Assembly (NCBI GenBank): GCA_035548835.1 | Contig: DASZSB010000176.1 | Location: 1 to 31,540, forward strand | Direction: 5' to 3' | From: FEN-1219 sp035548835 | Lineage (GTDB): Bacteria > Pseudomonadota > Gammaproteobacteria > Steroidobacterales > Rariloculaceae | Length of the DNA stretch: 31,540 nucleotides | In this document: positions 7,660 through 15,843 of the stretch, one piece after another | How the letters are laid out: every line of letters starts with the position of its first letter | Position numbering within the stretch: the first letter of the stretch is position 1 | Made by a program: the position numbers and the translations under genes | The notes under the pieces: model-generated | What the model was told of the DNA's origin: nothing | Databases searched by the model: none | Seen by the model: the letters and a program-made list of their open reading frames with translations, nothing else

Positions 7660-9645
7660 ATGTCTCAGAAACTATCGGTCATGGCAGCCGCCGTGTGCGC
7701 GGCGCTGGGCCATTCCTCCATCGTTCGGGCGCAGGACAGCCAGCAGCTCGAGCAGATCGTCGTCACCGCGTCTCCGATCACGCAGGACCGCAACGCCATG
7801 GCGACGCTCGTCGGCAGCGTCGATCGACGGCAGATCCTGCAGAGCGGCGGCGCCAGCCTCGCCGACGCGCTCGCGAACGAGCCCGGCGTCACGGGCACGA
7901 GCTTCGCGGCCGGCGCGAGCCGTCCCGTGATCCGCGGCTTCGATGCGAATCGCGTACGCGTGCTCGAGAACGGCATCGGCAGCTTCGACGTCTCGGACGT
8001 CGGTCCGGATCACGGCGTGCCGATCGATCCACTGTCGACCGAGCGCATCGAGCTCGTGCGCGGCGCGGCCACGTTGCGCTACGGCAGTCAGGCCATCGGC
8101 GGCGTGGTGAATGCCATCAACAACCGTATCCCGGATCAGTTGCCGGACCAGCCGATTCATGCGGAGGTCACCGGCACGTACGCGAGCGGCGCGGATGCGC
8201 GCCAGGACTCGGCGCACGTCGATGGCCGCGCCGGGGACTTCGCATTGCACGCGGACGCGTTTAGCCGTCGTTCCGACGACTATTCGATTCCGGGCGGCAC
8301 GCAGCCGAACTCCTACATGGACGGCAACGGCTACGCGCTCGGCGGCTCGTACTTCTTCGGCGACGACTTCCTCGGCCTCGGCACCGTGCACTACGCCGCC
8401 AAGTACGGCATCCCGAGCGACACGACCTACATCGACATGCAGCAGACGAAGCGCATGCTGCGCGGTGGCTTCGGCGGTTCCGGCGACGTGCTGAAGCGCG
8501 TGACCGTCGACGCGGGCAGCGCCGACTACGAGCACAGCGAGATCGATCCCGCGACCGGCGAGCGCCTGTCGACGTTCAAGGACAACGAGTGGGACACGCG
8601 CGTCGAGAGCACCTTCAAGGCGTTCGGCCCGTTCACCGGTCTCGCCGTCGGCGCGCAGTTCCAGAATCGCGATTTCTCGGCGCTCGGCGAAGGCCAGGAC
8701 TACCTGCAGCCGACGACGACCGATTCGCACGCCGTGTTCGCATTCGCCGAGACCCCGCTCGGCGACAAGGTGCGGCTGCAGACCGGCATGCGCGCAGAGC
8801 ACGTCGACGTGACGGGCACGCCCGCGTCCGATGTGCTGACATCCCGCCATTTCGCGCCGGTCAGCGCGTCGATCGGTGCGCTGTTCGCGGTCAGCGACCA
8901 GACGAAGCTCGGCGTGACGTTCACCAGCGCCGCCCGCGCGCCCGCACAGACGGAGCTGTTCGCACGCGGCCCGCATGATGGCCCCGGCACGTTCGAGACC
9001 GGCGATCCCACGCTGCGCGAGGAACGCGCGAACTCGCTCGAGGGCACGCTGCGCTACAAGACGGGCCGCACGACGTTCGAGGGTGCGCTCTGGCAGGCGA
9101 AGTTCGATCACTACATCTACGGCGATCTGACGGGCCGCACCTGCGACGACGCGGGCGTCTGCGCGGCCGACGACAGCGGGGAGCTCAAGGAGCTGAACTA
9201 CACGCAGGCCAACGCGACGTTCGTCGGCGCGGAGGGCAAGGTGTCGTTCGCGCTCGGCGCGGATGCGAGCCATGGCGTGAGCCTCGACGTGCTCGGCGAC
9301 TACGTGCGGGCGAAGCTCGACGCGGGCGGCAACGTGCCGCGGATGCCGCCGTACCACGTGGGGCTCGGCCTACACTGGGATCGCGAGCTGTTCGACGCGG
9401 GATTCGTCGTGCGCTATTCCGCCGAGCAGGACAAGCTCGCGTTCGCGGAGACGCCGACTGATGCGTTCACGTCCGTCGACGCGCACTTCGGCTGGCGGCC
9501 GAAACTCGCGCGCTCGGGCTTCGAGCTGGCGCTGGTTGGCCGGAACCTGACGAACACGGTGCAGCGCAACGCGGTCGCGCTGAACAAGGACGACGTGATC
9601 CTGCCGGGTCGCGACATCCGCATCGTGGCACGCTTCACGTTCTGA
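7660..9645 (+). CDS. TonB-dependent outer-membrane receptor, ZnuD-like (probable zinc/metal uptake)
   Basis: 661 residues. A signal peptide ends near RAQDSQQ (about residue 25); next comes a TonB-box-like EQIVVTA and a plug domain (LADALANEPGVTGTSFAAGA, SRPVIRGFDANRVRVLENGI, PIDPLSTERIELVRGAATLR, YGSQAIGGVVNAINNRIP). The 22-strand barrel ends in the outer-membrane signature IRIVARFTF with terminal Phe. The segment ELFARGPHDGPGTFETGDPT near the middle of the barrel is typical of the ZnuD-like group, and a loop has CDDAGVC, a likely extracellular disulfide. Zinc is therefore the best guess, helped by the DUF2946-like neighbour; copper or a chelate is possible. The start ATG at 7660 has GGGAG just upstream inside a palindrome. 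Confidence 0.88.
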   Translation: MSQKLSVMAAAVCAALGHSSIVRAQDSQQLEQIVVTASPITQDRNAMATLVGSVDRRQILQSGGASLADALANEPGVTGTSFAAGASRPVIRGFDANRVRVLENGIGSFDVSDVGPDHGVPIDPLSTERIELVRGAATLRYGSQAIGGVVNAINNRIPDQLPDQPIHAEVTGTYASGADARQDSAHVDGRAGDFALHADAFSRRSDDYSIPGGTQPNSYMDGNGYALGGSYFFGDDFLGLGTVHYAAKYGIPSDTTYIDMQQTKRMLRGGFGGSGDVLKRVTVDAGSADYEHSEIDPATGERLSTFKDNEWDTRVESTFKAFGPFTGLAVGAQFQNRDFSALGEGQDYLQPTTTDSHAVFAFAETPLGDKVRLQTGMRAEHVDVTGTPASDVLTSRHFAPVSASIGALFAVSDQTKLGVTFTSAARAPAQTELFARGPHDGPGTFETGDPTLREERANSLEGTLRYKTGRTTFEGALWQAKFDHYIYGDLTGRTCDDAGVCAADDSGELKELNYTQANATFVGAEGKVSFALGADASHGVSLDVLGDYVRAKLDAGGNVPRMPPYHVGLGLHWDRELFDAGFVVRYSAEQDKLAFAETPTDAFTSVDAHFGWRPKLARSGFELALVGRNLTNTVQRNAVALNKDDVILPGRDIRIVARFTF

Positions 9646-9658
9646 GCGGAGAGGGCAG

Positions 9659-9664
9659 TAGAAT
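9659..9664 (+). promoter_or_regulatory. Candidate -10 element (TAGAAT) before the glutathione transferase gene
   Basis: TAGAAT matches the sigma-70 -10 consensus at five of six bases and lies 30 bases before the ATG at 9695. The best -35 is TTCACG at 9634-9639 with a long 19-base spacer, inside the end of the receptor gene, so the promoter call is weak. Confidence 0.3.
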
Positions 9665-9694
9665 CGCGCGCACGGCAACCCGGACTCGACAGGC

Positions 9695-10324
9695 ATGATC
9701 GATCTCTACACGTGGACCACACCGAACGGCCGCAAGGTATCGATCATGCTCGAGGAGCTCGGGTTGCCGTATCGCGCGATTCCCGTCGACATCAACGCGA
9801 ACGAGCAGTTCGCGCCCGACTTCCTCGCGATCAGTCCGAACAACAAGATCCCCGCGATCGTCGATCACGACACCGGGTTCGCGCTGATGGAGTCCGGTGC
9901 CATCCTGCTCTACCTGGCCGACAAGACCGGCAAGCTCGGGTCCGGCGGCAAGAACGGCTGGCAGGTCGTCGAATGGCTCATGCTGCAGATGGGCAGCGTG
10001 GGTCCCATGCTGGGGCAGGCGCACCACTTCCTGAAGTTCAACCGGGGCAAGTCGGAGTACGCCGAGCAACGCTACGCGGCAGAGGCAGAGCGCATCTACG
10101 GCGTGCTCGATCGCCGGCTCGCCGAGGCCGAGTACCTGGCCGGCGAGTACTCGATCGCCGACATCGCGACCTGGCCCTGGGTGGCGCGCTTCGAGTGGCA
10201 GGACGTCGATCTGAGCCGGTTTCCGCACGTCAAACGCTGGTACGTCTCGATGGCGCAGCGCCCCGCCGTCCGGCGCGGTTATGACGTGCCGAAGCAGGTG
10301 GCGCCGATACCGCTGCCGGCTTGA
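9695..10324 (+). CDS. Glutathione S-transferase family protein, YfcG / Ure2p-like disulfide reductase type
   Basis: 209-residue cytoplasmic protein. The N-terminal thioredoxin-like domain begins MIDLYTWTTPNGRKVSIMLE and contains FLAISPNNKIPAIVDHDTG and ALMESGAILLYLADKTGKL, the glutathione-binding cis-Pro and ESxAI features. The TPNGxK start and SPNNKIPAI are characteristic of the YfcG/Nu-class group, which has glutathione-dependent disulfide reductase activity and lacks a catalytic Cys or Ser of the usual kind. The helical C-terminal domain includes YLAGEYSIADIATWPWVARF. The gene stands alone between the TonB receptor and the tandem SnoaL gene. The enzyme class is well supported; the natural substrate is not determined. 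Confidence 0.92.
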   Translation: MIDLYTWTTPNGRKVSIMLEELGLPYRAIPVDINANEQFAPDFLAISPNNKIPAIVDHDTGFALMESGAILLYLADKTGKLGSGGKNGWQVVEWLMLQMGSVGPMLGQAHHFLKFNRGKSEYAEQRYAAEAERIYGVLDRRLAEAEYLAGEYSIADIATWPWVARFEWQDVDLSRFPHVKRWYVSMAQRPAVRRGYDVPKQVAPIPLPA

Positions 10325-10336
10325 GGCGCGCGGGAC

Positions 10337-10342
10337 TACAAT
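10337..10342 (+). promoter_or_regulatory. Candidate -10 element (TACAAT) before the tandem SnoaL gene
   Basis: TACAAT matches the -10 consensus at five of six bases and is 39 bases before the ATG at 10382. No good -35 is visible at 16-18 bases upstream, where the sequence is GC-rich. Its position in a short intergenic gap and the strong GGGGGAG ribosome site after it make it plausible. Confidence 0.35.
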
Positions 10343-10381
10343 GCGCCGGACCGTCCACTATCCACTCCACTGGGGGAGCCA

Positions 10382-11353
10382 ATGATCGTGCAGAAGAAAA
10401 CGGCCCTCGCGGCCGCGTTGTCGGGGCTGCTCGCGACCTCGCTCGCGCTCGCGGCGTCCATCAATCCGCCGACGAAGCCGCAGACGAGCCCGGCCATGAA
10501 CGCGAAGGAAAAAGCCAACCTCGACATGGTGCTCGACTGGTGGCGCCTCGTCATCGAGAACGGCCACGTCGACGAGACCGTGAAGTACCAGGCTACCGAC
10601 TACATCCAGCACAACCCGAGCATTCCGACGGGGCAGGCCGCGTTCATCAACTTCTTCAAGAACGTGGTCAAGGTTCCGGTGAAGAATCCGCCCGCGGAGA
10701 AGCTGGCGCGGCCGCCGGTCGTCGCCGGCGCCAAGGGCGACTTCGTGTTCCTCGTGTTCGAGCGCGAGCAGAAGGATCCGAACGATCCGTCGCGCACGTA
10801 CTTCAGCAACTCGTTCGAGATCCTGCGCATCGAGAACGGCAAGGTGCAGGAGCACTGGGACAGCGCGAAGCGCACCAAGCTGCCCGAAGGCGCGCCAAAG
10901 CCGCCGCCGTTCGAGCAGCCCGCGTCGCATCCGGAGCGCGGCAGCACCGGGACGCTCTCGGCCGAGGAGAAGAAGAACCTCGAGATCGGCACGATGGAGC
11001 TGAAGGACATGCTGCAGTACGGCCACCTCGAGCTGGCCGACAAGGTCATGGACCCGGGCTACATCCAGCACAACCCGAACGTGCCGCAGGGCCGCGACGG
11101 GTTCAAGGCGTACATGGCGAAGGTCCCGGGCCGCGTGCCGCAGGAGATCAAGCCCGAGTGGAAGAACCCGCCGACGATCACGCTCGTGAGCGGGCCGTAC
11201 GTGGCCTTCATGTGGAACCGCAAGGACAAGGATCCGAACGATCCTTCGCAGGAATACACGTGGAGCCACTTCGACGTGATCCGCATCGAGAACGGGCTCA
11301 TCAAGGAGCACTGGGACGAGGCCGTGATCGCGCCGCAGGCGGCGGCACGCTGA
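10382..11353 (+). CDS. Exported protein with two tandem SnoaL/NTF2-like domains
   Basis: 323 residues, with a GGGGGAG ribosome site before the ATG. A signal peptide runs to about residue 26 (SLALAASINPP), so export is predicted. Two NTF2-like units follow, at about residues 45-165 and 196-315. Their relation is visible from repeated motifs in the same order: YIQHNP (74-79 and 228-233), KDPNDPS (131-137 and 283-289) and RIENG followed by EHWD (149-160 and 301-312). The units resemble the bacterial family described as SnoaL-like proteins possibly catalysing aldol-type condensation, but no catalytic role is shown by the sequence. It is convergent with the homocysteine methyltransferase relative, with 7 bases between stops. 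Domain duplication is certain; function is not known. Confidence 0.82.
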   Translation: MIVQKKTALAAALSGLLATSLALAASINPPTKPQTSPAMNAKEKANLDMVLDWWRLVIENGHVDETVKYQATDYIQHNPSIPTGQAAFINFFKNVVKVPVKNPPAEKLARPPVVAGAKGDFVFLVFEREQKDPNDPSRTYFSNSFEILRIENGKVQEHWDSAKRTKLPEGAPKPPPFEQPASHPERGSTGTLSAEEKKNLEIGTMELKDMLQYGHLELADKVMDPGYIQHNPNVPQGRDGFKAYMAKVPGRVPQEIKPEWKNPPTITLVSGPYVAFMWNRKDKDPNDPSQEYTWSHFDVIRIENGLIKEHWDEAVIAPQAAAR

Positions 11354-11360
11354 CGCGCGT

Positions 11361-12299
11361 CTAGTTCGTCGATTCGCTCGGCGCGGCTTCGTTGCCGCGC
11401 CGAGCTTCCCGCCCCGCCACCACCCGGCGCAGCGCGCGGACGTGCGCGGGGGTGGTGCCGCAGCACCCGCCCACGATCTGCGCGCCGGCGTCGAGCCAGC
11501 CTTCCGCCGCGCTCGCGAGCTCCGCGGGCGTCAGCGCTGCCGGTGCGGTTCCATCGCCGATTTCCGGGTACGCGCCGAGCGGCCCGCGGAACCGCGCGCG
11601 TATTTCGGTCAGCGCAGGCGCGATGCACGGTGCCGGGCTGTGCATCACGGCCACGGCGTCGGGGGCGAGTGGCAGCAGGGCGTCGAGGCACTCGGTCAGC
11701 GGCACGAGCGGGAAGTCGAAGCCCACGAGCGTGCCCGCGGCGCCGAGCCTGCAGCTCACGCCGAGCCACGCGGGCAGGCCCGTCGTGCGGGCGGCCGCGA
11801 GCGCGAGCGGCGCGTGCCGGGGTTCCTGCAGCATCTCGACGATCAGCAGATCGACGCCGGCTTGCGCCAGCGTATCCGCGAGCTCGCGGTAACCGGCATT
11901 CTCCCGGGCCTCGTCCGGGTAGGCACCAACGTCGAAGCGCGGCGGCAGGCACGACATCGAGCCCGCGATCAGCACGTCGCGGCCCGCGGCGTCGCGCGCT
12001 TCGCGGGCCGCCGCCACCGCTCGCTCGTTGATCGCCGCGAAGTCTTCGCCGTGGCCCGCCGCCTCGAGCACGAAGCGCGCGGTGCCGAACGTGTTCGTCG
12101 TGATCACGTCTGCGCCGGCCTCGATGTAGTCGGCATGTATCGAGCGCAGCAGTGCGTAGTGCGTCAGCGACGCGAGCCCGCTCCACACCGTGGGGTCGAG
12201 CGGGACGCCGCGCCGGCGCAGCTCGGTGCCGGTGCCGCCGTCGAGCACCAGCGTGCGGCCGGCGCGCAGCGTGTCGGTCCATGTCGGTTGGATCGTCAT
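11361..12299 (-). CDS. Homocysteine S-methyltransferase family protein with altered zinc site
   Basis: 312 residues with the single-domain Met-synthase-like TIM barrel: VLDGGTGTELRRRGV at the N-terminus, ADVITTNTFGTARFVLE, IAGSMSCLPPR, DLLIVEMLQEPRHA, and QIVGGCCGTTPAHVRAL near the end. Family members move a methyl group (from S-methylmethionine, betaine or similar) to homocysteine, using zinc held by three cysteines. The last two are present (C279, C280 in GGCCGTTP). The first, normally the Cys of an NC motif in the third quarter, is replaced: the segment reads VMHSPAPCIAPAL, with Ser221 at the expected place and a Cys four residues on (C225). Activity or substrate may therefore differ. Divergent from the small membrane-protein operon. 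Confidence 0.85.
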   Translation of the reverse strand: MTIQPTWTDTLRAGRTLVLDGGTGTELRRRGVPLDPTVWSGLASLTHYALLRSIHADYIEAGADVITTNTFGTARFVLEAAGHGEDFAAINERAVAAAREARDAAGRDVLIAGSMSCLPPRFDVGAYPDEARENAGYRELADTLAQAGVDLLIVEMLQEPRHAPLALAAARTTGLPAWLGVSCRLGAAGTLVGFDFPLVPLTECLDALLPLAPDAVAVMHSPAPCIAPALTEIRARFRGPLGAYPEIGDGTAPAALTPAELASAAEGWLDAGAQIVGGCCGTTPAHVRALRRVVAGREARRGNEAAPSESTN

Positions 12300-12334
12300 G
12301 TGGGCAACGATTCGCGCGATTGCGGCGACGTGTT

Positions 12335-12340
12335 TATACT
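12335..12340 (+). promoter_or_regulatory. Candidate -10 element (TATACT) for the operon starting at 12384
   Basis: TATACT matches five of six consensus bases in an AT-richer patch of the 84-base divergent gap; the -35 region (TTCGCG, 12311-12316, spacer 18) is poor. Transcription would start about 37 bases before the ATG at 12384, which has a GGGGGA ribosome site. Confidence 0.4.
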
Positions 12341-12383
12341 CCGTGTCGAACGCAACGCAGATTGCGATCTGTCTGGGGGATTC

Positions 12384-12551
12384 ATGCCGCAGGATCAGGC
12401 GCCCGGGGTGGGCGCGGGTGCAGATGCGCTTTCCGCGCCGCCCGAGCCGTGGGAAGCGTGGGAAACCGTGCTCGTGCTCGGCAGCATCGGTGTGGGTGTG
12501 CTCGCACTCCTGGCTCTCGGCTGGGCGGTGACACGGTTCATTCTGCCATGA
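12384..12551 (+). CDS. Small single-pass membrane protein
   Basis: 55 residues. The acidic, Pro-rich N-terminus (about 24 residues) is followed by one hydrophobic helix at about residues 27-52 (VLVLGSIGVGVLALLALGWA) and a short end FILP. A GGGGGATTC ribosome site precedes the ATG. The stop overlaps the next ATG as ATGA, so translation is probably coupled to the next gene. I do not recognise a family. Because it heads a three-gene coupled set ending with a large transporter, an accessory subunit of that transporter is a reasonable inference, not an observation. Confidence 0.72.
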   Translation: MPQDQAPGVGAGADALSAPPEPWEAWETVLVLGSIGVGVLALLALGWAVTRFILP

Positions 12552-12799
12552 CGGCCGTCGAGGTCGAGCTCACCTACGAGCACGGCCGCTGGCGCGCGCG
12601 GGGTGCGGGCCTCGACATCGTGCACGCGGAGCTGCGCGGCATCGAATCGCAGCTCGAGGCTCGTCTGGCCACCCCTGCCGGGCCGTGCGAAGTTCGGCTC
12701 GGGTTCGACATGGGCGCGCTGCCGCGCTGGCTGCATCAGTATCACGGCCATTACTGCAACTACACGCTGCACGTGCCGCCGCGGGGGGGCGGGGCATGA
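12548..12799 (+). CDS. Small soluble protein of unknown function between a membrane peptide and a YeiH-type transporter
   Basis: 83 residues. It begins MTAVEVELTYEHGRWRARGA, has an amphipathic middle with GIESQLEARL, and ends with LGFDMGALPRWLHQYHGHYC followed by NYTLHVPP. The conserved-looking C-terminal half, with GFD, a Trp and a HxHYxN pattern, recalls small DUF5395-type proteins; that is from memory and needs a profile search. It has no signal peptide or membrane helix. ATGA overlaps link it to the genes on both sides (12548-12551 and 12796-12799), strongly suggesting coupled synthesis and a joint function with the transporter. Confidence 0.78.
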   Translation: MTAVEVELTYEHGRWRARGAGLDIVHAELRGIESQLEARLATPAGPCEVRLGFDMGALPRWLHQYHGHYCNYTLHVPPRGGGA

Positions 12800-14295
12800 G
12801 CACGAACCGCCGCTGGACCAGCGGCATGCTCGCGACCGAGGACTGGTGGTCCGTCTGGATCGGGCTCGCGCTGTTCTTCGCCGGGCTGCTGGCGCTCGCG
12901 GGCGTCGATCTCGTGGGCTGGGCGGCACGGCCCAAGCCCTGGGAGTGGACCGACGTTACGGGCGCGTTCGCCTGGAGCAAGCTGTTCTCCGCCGCCGGGG
13001 CCGGTTACGCCGGCTGGCATCCGCTGCTGTCGTGGCTCGTGACGTACGCGGTGTTCACGACGCTGTTCGCGTTCGGCGCGCACCATCAGCGGCTCGACGT
13101 GAAGCGTTTCGCGTTCGGCTTCACCGTGCTGTACGTCGTGACCTGGCTCACCTGGATCGCGGGCAACGAGCTGCATCTGACGATCGTCAACGCCACCGTC
13201 GACGGCCGCAATCGCTACCGCGATGCCGCGCTGTCGTGGGGGCTGCAGCTCGGCGAGGGTGCGCCGTTCCTGCTCGCACTGCTCGCGGGGCTCGCGCTCG
13301 GCAATCTCACGAGGCGCTTCGCCGCGCGGCTCGCCGAGGCCGCGAAGCCTGAGTGGTACATCAAAACGGCGATCGTCTTTCTGGGCGTGAACCTCGGCGC
13401 GCAGACGATCCAGGCCAGCGGCTTCGCGCTCGACCTGATCCTCGCGGGTGCGGCGGCCACGTTCGTCGCGTATCTGTTCTTCTGGCCCATCGTCTACACC
13501 GCCGCGCGCCGCCTGTTCGGCTTTCCGCGCGACGCCGCGGCCGTGCTGGCGTCGGGCATCTCCGTGTGCGGCGTCTCGGCGGCCATCGCGACGGCCGGCG
13601 CGATCCGCGCGAAACCCGTGATCCCGGTCACGATCTCGATGGTCGTCGTGATCTTCGCGATGCTCGAGCTGATCGTGCTGCCGGGTGCCTACACGGCGCT
13701 GTTTCCGGATCAGCCCATCGTGAACGGTGCGGCGCTCGGCATGACGGTCAAGACGGACGGCGCCGACGCCGCGGCCGGCGCGCTGCTCGATGAGCTCATG
13801 ATCGCGCGCAACCTGCAGCTCACGGGCCAGCACTGGCAGGCCGGCTGGATCCTCTCCGCCGCGCTGCTGACGAAGATCTGGATCGACGTGTTCATCGGCG
13901 TGTGGGCGTTCCTGCTGGCCATCGTCTGGATCCGCAACGTGGAGTCGAAGAGCGGCGCCGTCTCGATCAGCCCGATGGAGATCTGGTTCCGGTTTCCGAA
14001 GTTCGTGCTCGGCTACTTCGTCGCGTGGCTCGGCTACCTCGCGATCGCGGTGGCATGGCCGGCGCTTGGCCCCAAGCTCGCGAGCGGCACGGCCGTCGTG
14101 CAGGGGCCGATGCGCACCATGCTGTTCATGCTGACGTTCGTGGCCATGGGCGCGATCACCGACTTCAGCAAGCTCAAGGGCATGGGCAAGGTGGCGCTGC
14201 TGTACGGGCTTGCGCTCGTCGTGGTGATCGCGCCGATCGCGTATGCGGTGGCGTATCTGTTCCATCGGGGACTGATGCCGCCGCTCGCGCCGTGA
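12796..14295 (+). CDS. YeiH/YadS-family putative sulfate exporter-type transporter, long form
   Basis: 499-residue inner-membrane protein. The C-terminal two thirds carry family features: WYIKTAIVFLGVNLGAQTIQ, the core signature ASGISVCGVSAAIATAGAI, IPVTISMVVVIFAMLELIVL and a final MAIGAITDFSKLKGMGK-like segment (here FVAMGAITDFSKLKGMGK). Many YeiH-type proteins are about 340 residues; this one has an extra N-terminal part of roughly 170 residues with about three more hydrophobic helices (WWSVWIGLALFFAGLLALAG, LLSWLVTYAVFTTLFAFGA, FGFTVLYVVTWLTWIAG). The family is annotated as putative sulfate exporters, but the substrate is poorly established. The start ATG overlaps the previous stop as ATGA, and glpK starts 26 bases after its stop. 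Confidence 0.85.
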   Translation: MSTNRRWTSGMLATEDWWSVWIGLALFFAGLLALAGVDLVGWAARPKPWEWTDVTGAFAWSKLFSAAGAGYAGWHPLLSWLVTYAVFTTLFAFGAHHQRLDVKRFAFGFTVLYVVTWLTWIAGNELHLTIVNATVDGRNRYRDAALSWGLQLGEGAPFLLALLAGLALGNLTRRFAARLAEAAKPEWYIKTAIVFLGVNLGAQTIQASGFALDLILAGAAATFVAYLFFWPIVYTAARRLFGFPRDAAAVLASGISVCGVSAAIATAGAIRAKPVIPVTISMVVVIFAMLELIVLPGAYTALFPDQPIVNGAALGMTVKTDGADAAAGALLDELMIARNLQLTGQHWQAGWILSAALLTKIWIDVFIGVWAFLLAIVWIRNVESKSGAVSISPMEIWFRFPKFVLGYFVAWLGYLAIAVAWPALGPKLASGTAVVQGPMRTMLFMLTFVAMGAITDFSKLKGMGKVALLYGLALVVVIAPIAYAVAYLFHRGLMPPLAP

Positions 14296-14321
14296 CGGTA
14301 TAGAGATAGCCGGGGGTAGTC

Positions 14322-15827
14322 ATGAGCCGGTACATCGGTGCGATCGACCAGGGCACGACGAGCACGCGGTTCATCCTGTTCGACGAGCGCGGGGAGATCG
14401 TGGCGCTCGCGCAGCGCGAGCACGCACAGATCTATCCGGCGCCAGGCTGGGTCGAGCACGACGCCGCCGAGATCTGGCGTAACACCGCGGCCGTCGTCGA
14501 AGAAGTCCTCGCACGCGGCATCCGCGCGTCCGACATCGCGGCCGTTGGCATCACGAATCAGCGCGAGACCACGGTGCTCTGGGACAGGAACACGGGGCAG
14601 CCGCTGCACAACGCGCTCGTGTGGCAGGACACACGAACGGCCGATCTCGTGGCGCAGTACGCGCGCGACGGCGGTCAGGACAGGTTCCGTGCCGTCACCG
14701 GCCTGCCGCTCGCCACGTACTTCAGCGGCCTGAAGCTCAAGTGGCTGCTCGACAACGTGCCCGGGGCGCGCGCCAAAGCCGAAGCCGGCGACGCGCTGTT
14801 CGGTACGATCGACTCGTGGGTGCTGTGGAATCTGACGGGCGGCCCCGCCGGCGGCGTGCACCTGACGGACGTCACGAACGCGAGTCGCACGCAACTGATC
14901 GACCTCGCGACGCTCGACTGGGACGAACGGCAGTTGCAGGCGTTCACGATTCCGCGCGAGGTGCTGCCGCGAATCGGCGCCTCGAGCGCGAGCCACGGCG
15001 TTGCGCGCGCCACTGCGCTGCGCGGCGTGCCGATCGCAGGCATCCTCGGCGATCAGCAGGCCGCGCTCGTCGGCCAGACCTGCTTCGAGCCCGGTGAGGC
15101 GAAGAACACGTACGGCACCGGCTGCTTCATGCTGCTGAACACGGGCACGCGGCCCGTGCCCTCGACCGCGGGCCTGATCACCACGGTGGCATATCAGCTG
15201 GGCGATGACCCGCCACACTACGCGCTCGAGGGCTCCATCGCGATCGCGGGGGCGCTCGTGCAGTGGCTGCGCGACAACCTGGGGCTGATCGCGAGGAGCG
15301 CGGAGATCGAAGCGCTCGCACGGCAGGTCGAGGACAACGGCGACGTGTATTTCGTGCCGGCGTTCTCCGGCCTGTTCGCGCCGTATTGGCAGGAGACGGC
15401 GCGCGGCGTGCTCGTGGGGCTCACGCGCTACGCGAACCGGGGCCACATCGCGCGTGCCGCGCTCGAGGCCACCGCGTATCAGACGCGTGACGTGCTCGAA
15501 GCCATGGAGAAGGACGCGGGTGTGGCGATGAAGGAGCTGCGCGTCGATGGGGGCATGGTCGCGAACGAGCTGCTGATGCAGTTCCAGTCCGACGTGCTCG
15601 GCGTGCCCGTGGTCCGGCCGCGCGTGACGGAAACGACGGCGCTCGGCGCCGCGTATGCCGCGGGTCTCGCAGTGGGCTACTGGCCGAACACTGCCGAGCT
15701 AAGGCGCAACTGGGGCGTGGACAAACGCTGGCAGCCGGCCATGGACCCTGCGCAGCGCAGCCGGCTGTACGCTGCCTGGCAGCGAGCGGTGCAGCGTTCG
15801 CTGCATTGGCTCGAGCGTCCGGATTGA
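14322..15827 (+). CDS. glpK: Glycerol kinase
   Basis: 501 residues, the normal length for the enzyme that phosphorylates glycerol to sn-glycerol 3-phosphate with ATP in the cytoplasm. FGGY-kinase features: phosphate-binding GAIDQGTTSTRFILFD at the N-terminus, glycerol-contacting NQRETTVLWD, VWQDTRT, TIDSWVLWNLTGG, the catalytic-Asp region GILGDQQAALVGQ, GTGCFMLLNTG, and ATP-site LRVDGGMVANELLMQFQSD. ATG at 14322 has GGGGGTAG upstream. The glycerol facilitator follows 16 bases later, so uptake and trapping of glycerol are coupled. The glycerol-3-phosphate dehydrogenase and regulator genes that often accompany it are not in this window. Assignment is secure. Confidence 0.97.
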   Translation: MSRYIGAIDQGTTSTRFILFDERGEIVALAQREHAQIYPAPGWVEHDAAEIWRNTAAVVEEVLARGIRASDIAAVGITNQRETTVLWDRNTGQPLHNALVWQDTRTADLVAQYARDGGQDRFRAVTGLPLATYFSGLKLKWLLDNVPGARAKAEAGDALFGTIDSWVLWNLTGGPAGGVHLTDVTNASRTQLIDLATLDWDERQLQAFTIPREVLPRIGASSASHGVARATALRGVPIAGILGDQQAALVGQTCFEPGEAKNTYGTGCFMLLNTGTRPVPSTAGLITTVAYQLGDDPPHYALEGSIAIAGALVQWLRDNLGLIARSAEIEALARQVEDNGDVYFVPAFSGLFAPYWQETARGVLVGLTRYANRGHIARAALEATAYQTRDVLEAMEKDAGVAMKELRVDGGMVANELLMQFQSDVLGVPVVRPRVTETTALGAAYAAGLAVGYWPNTAELRRNWGVDKRWQPAMDPAQRSRLYAAWQRAVQRSLHWLERPD

Positions 15828-15843
15828 GACGGGGAGATGTGCG

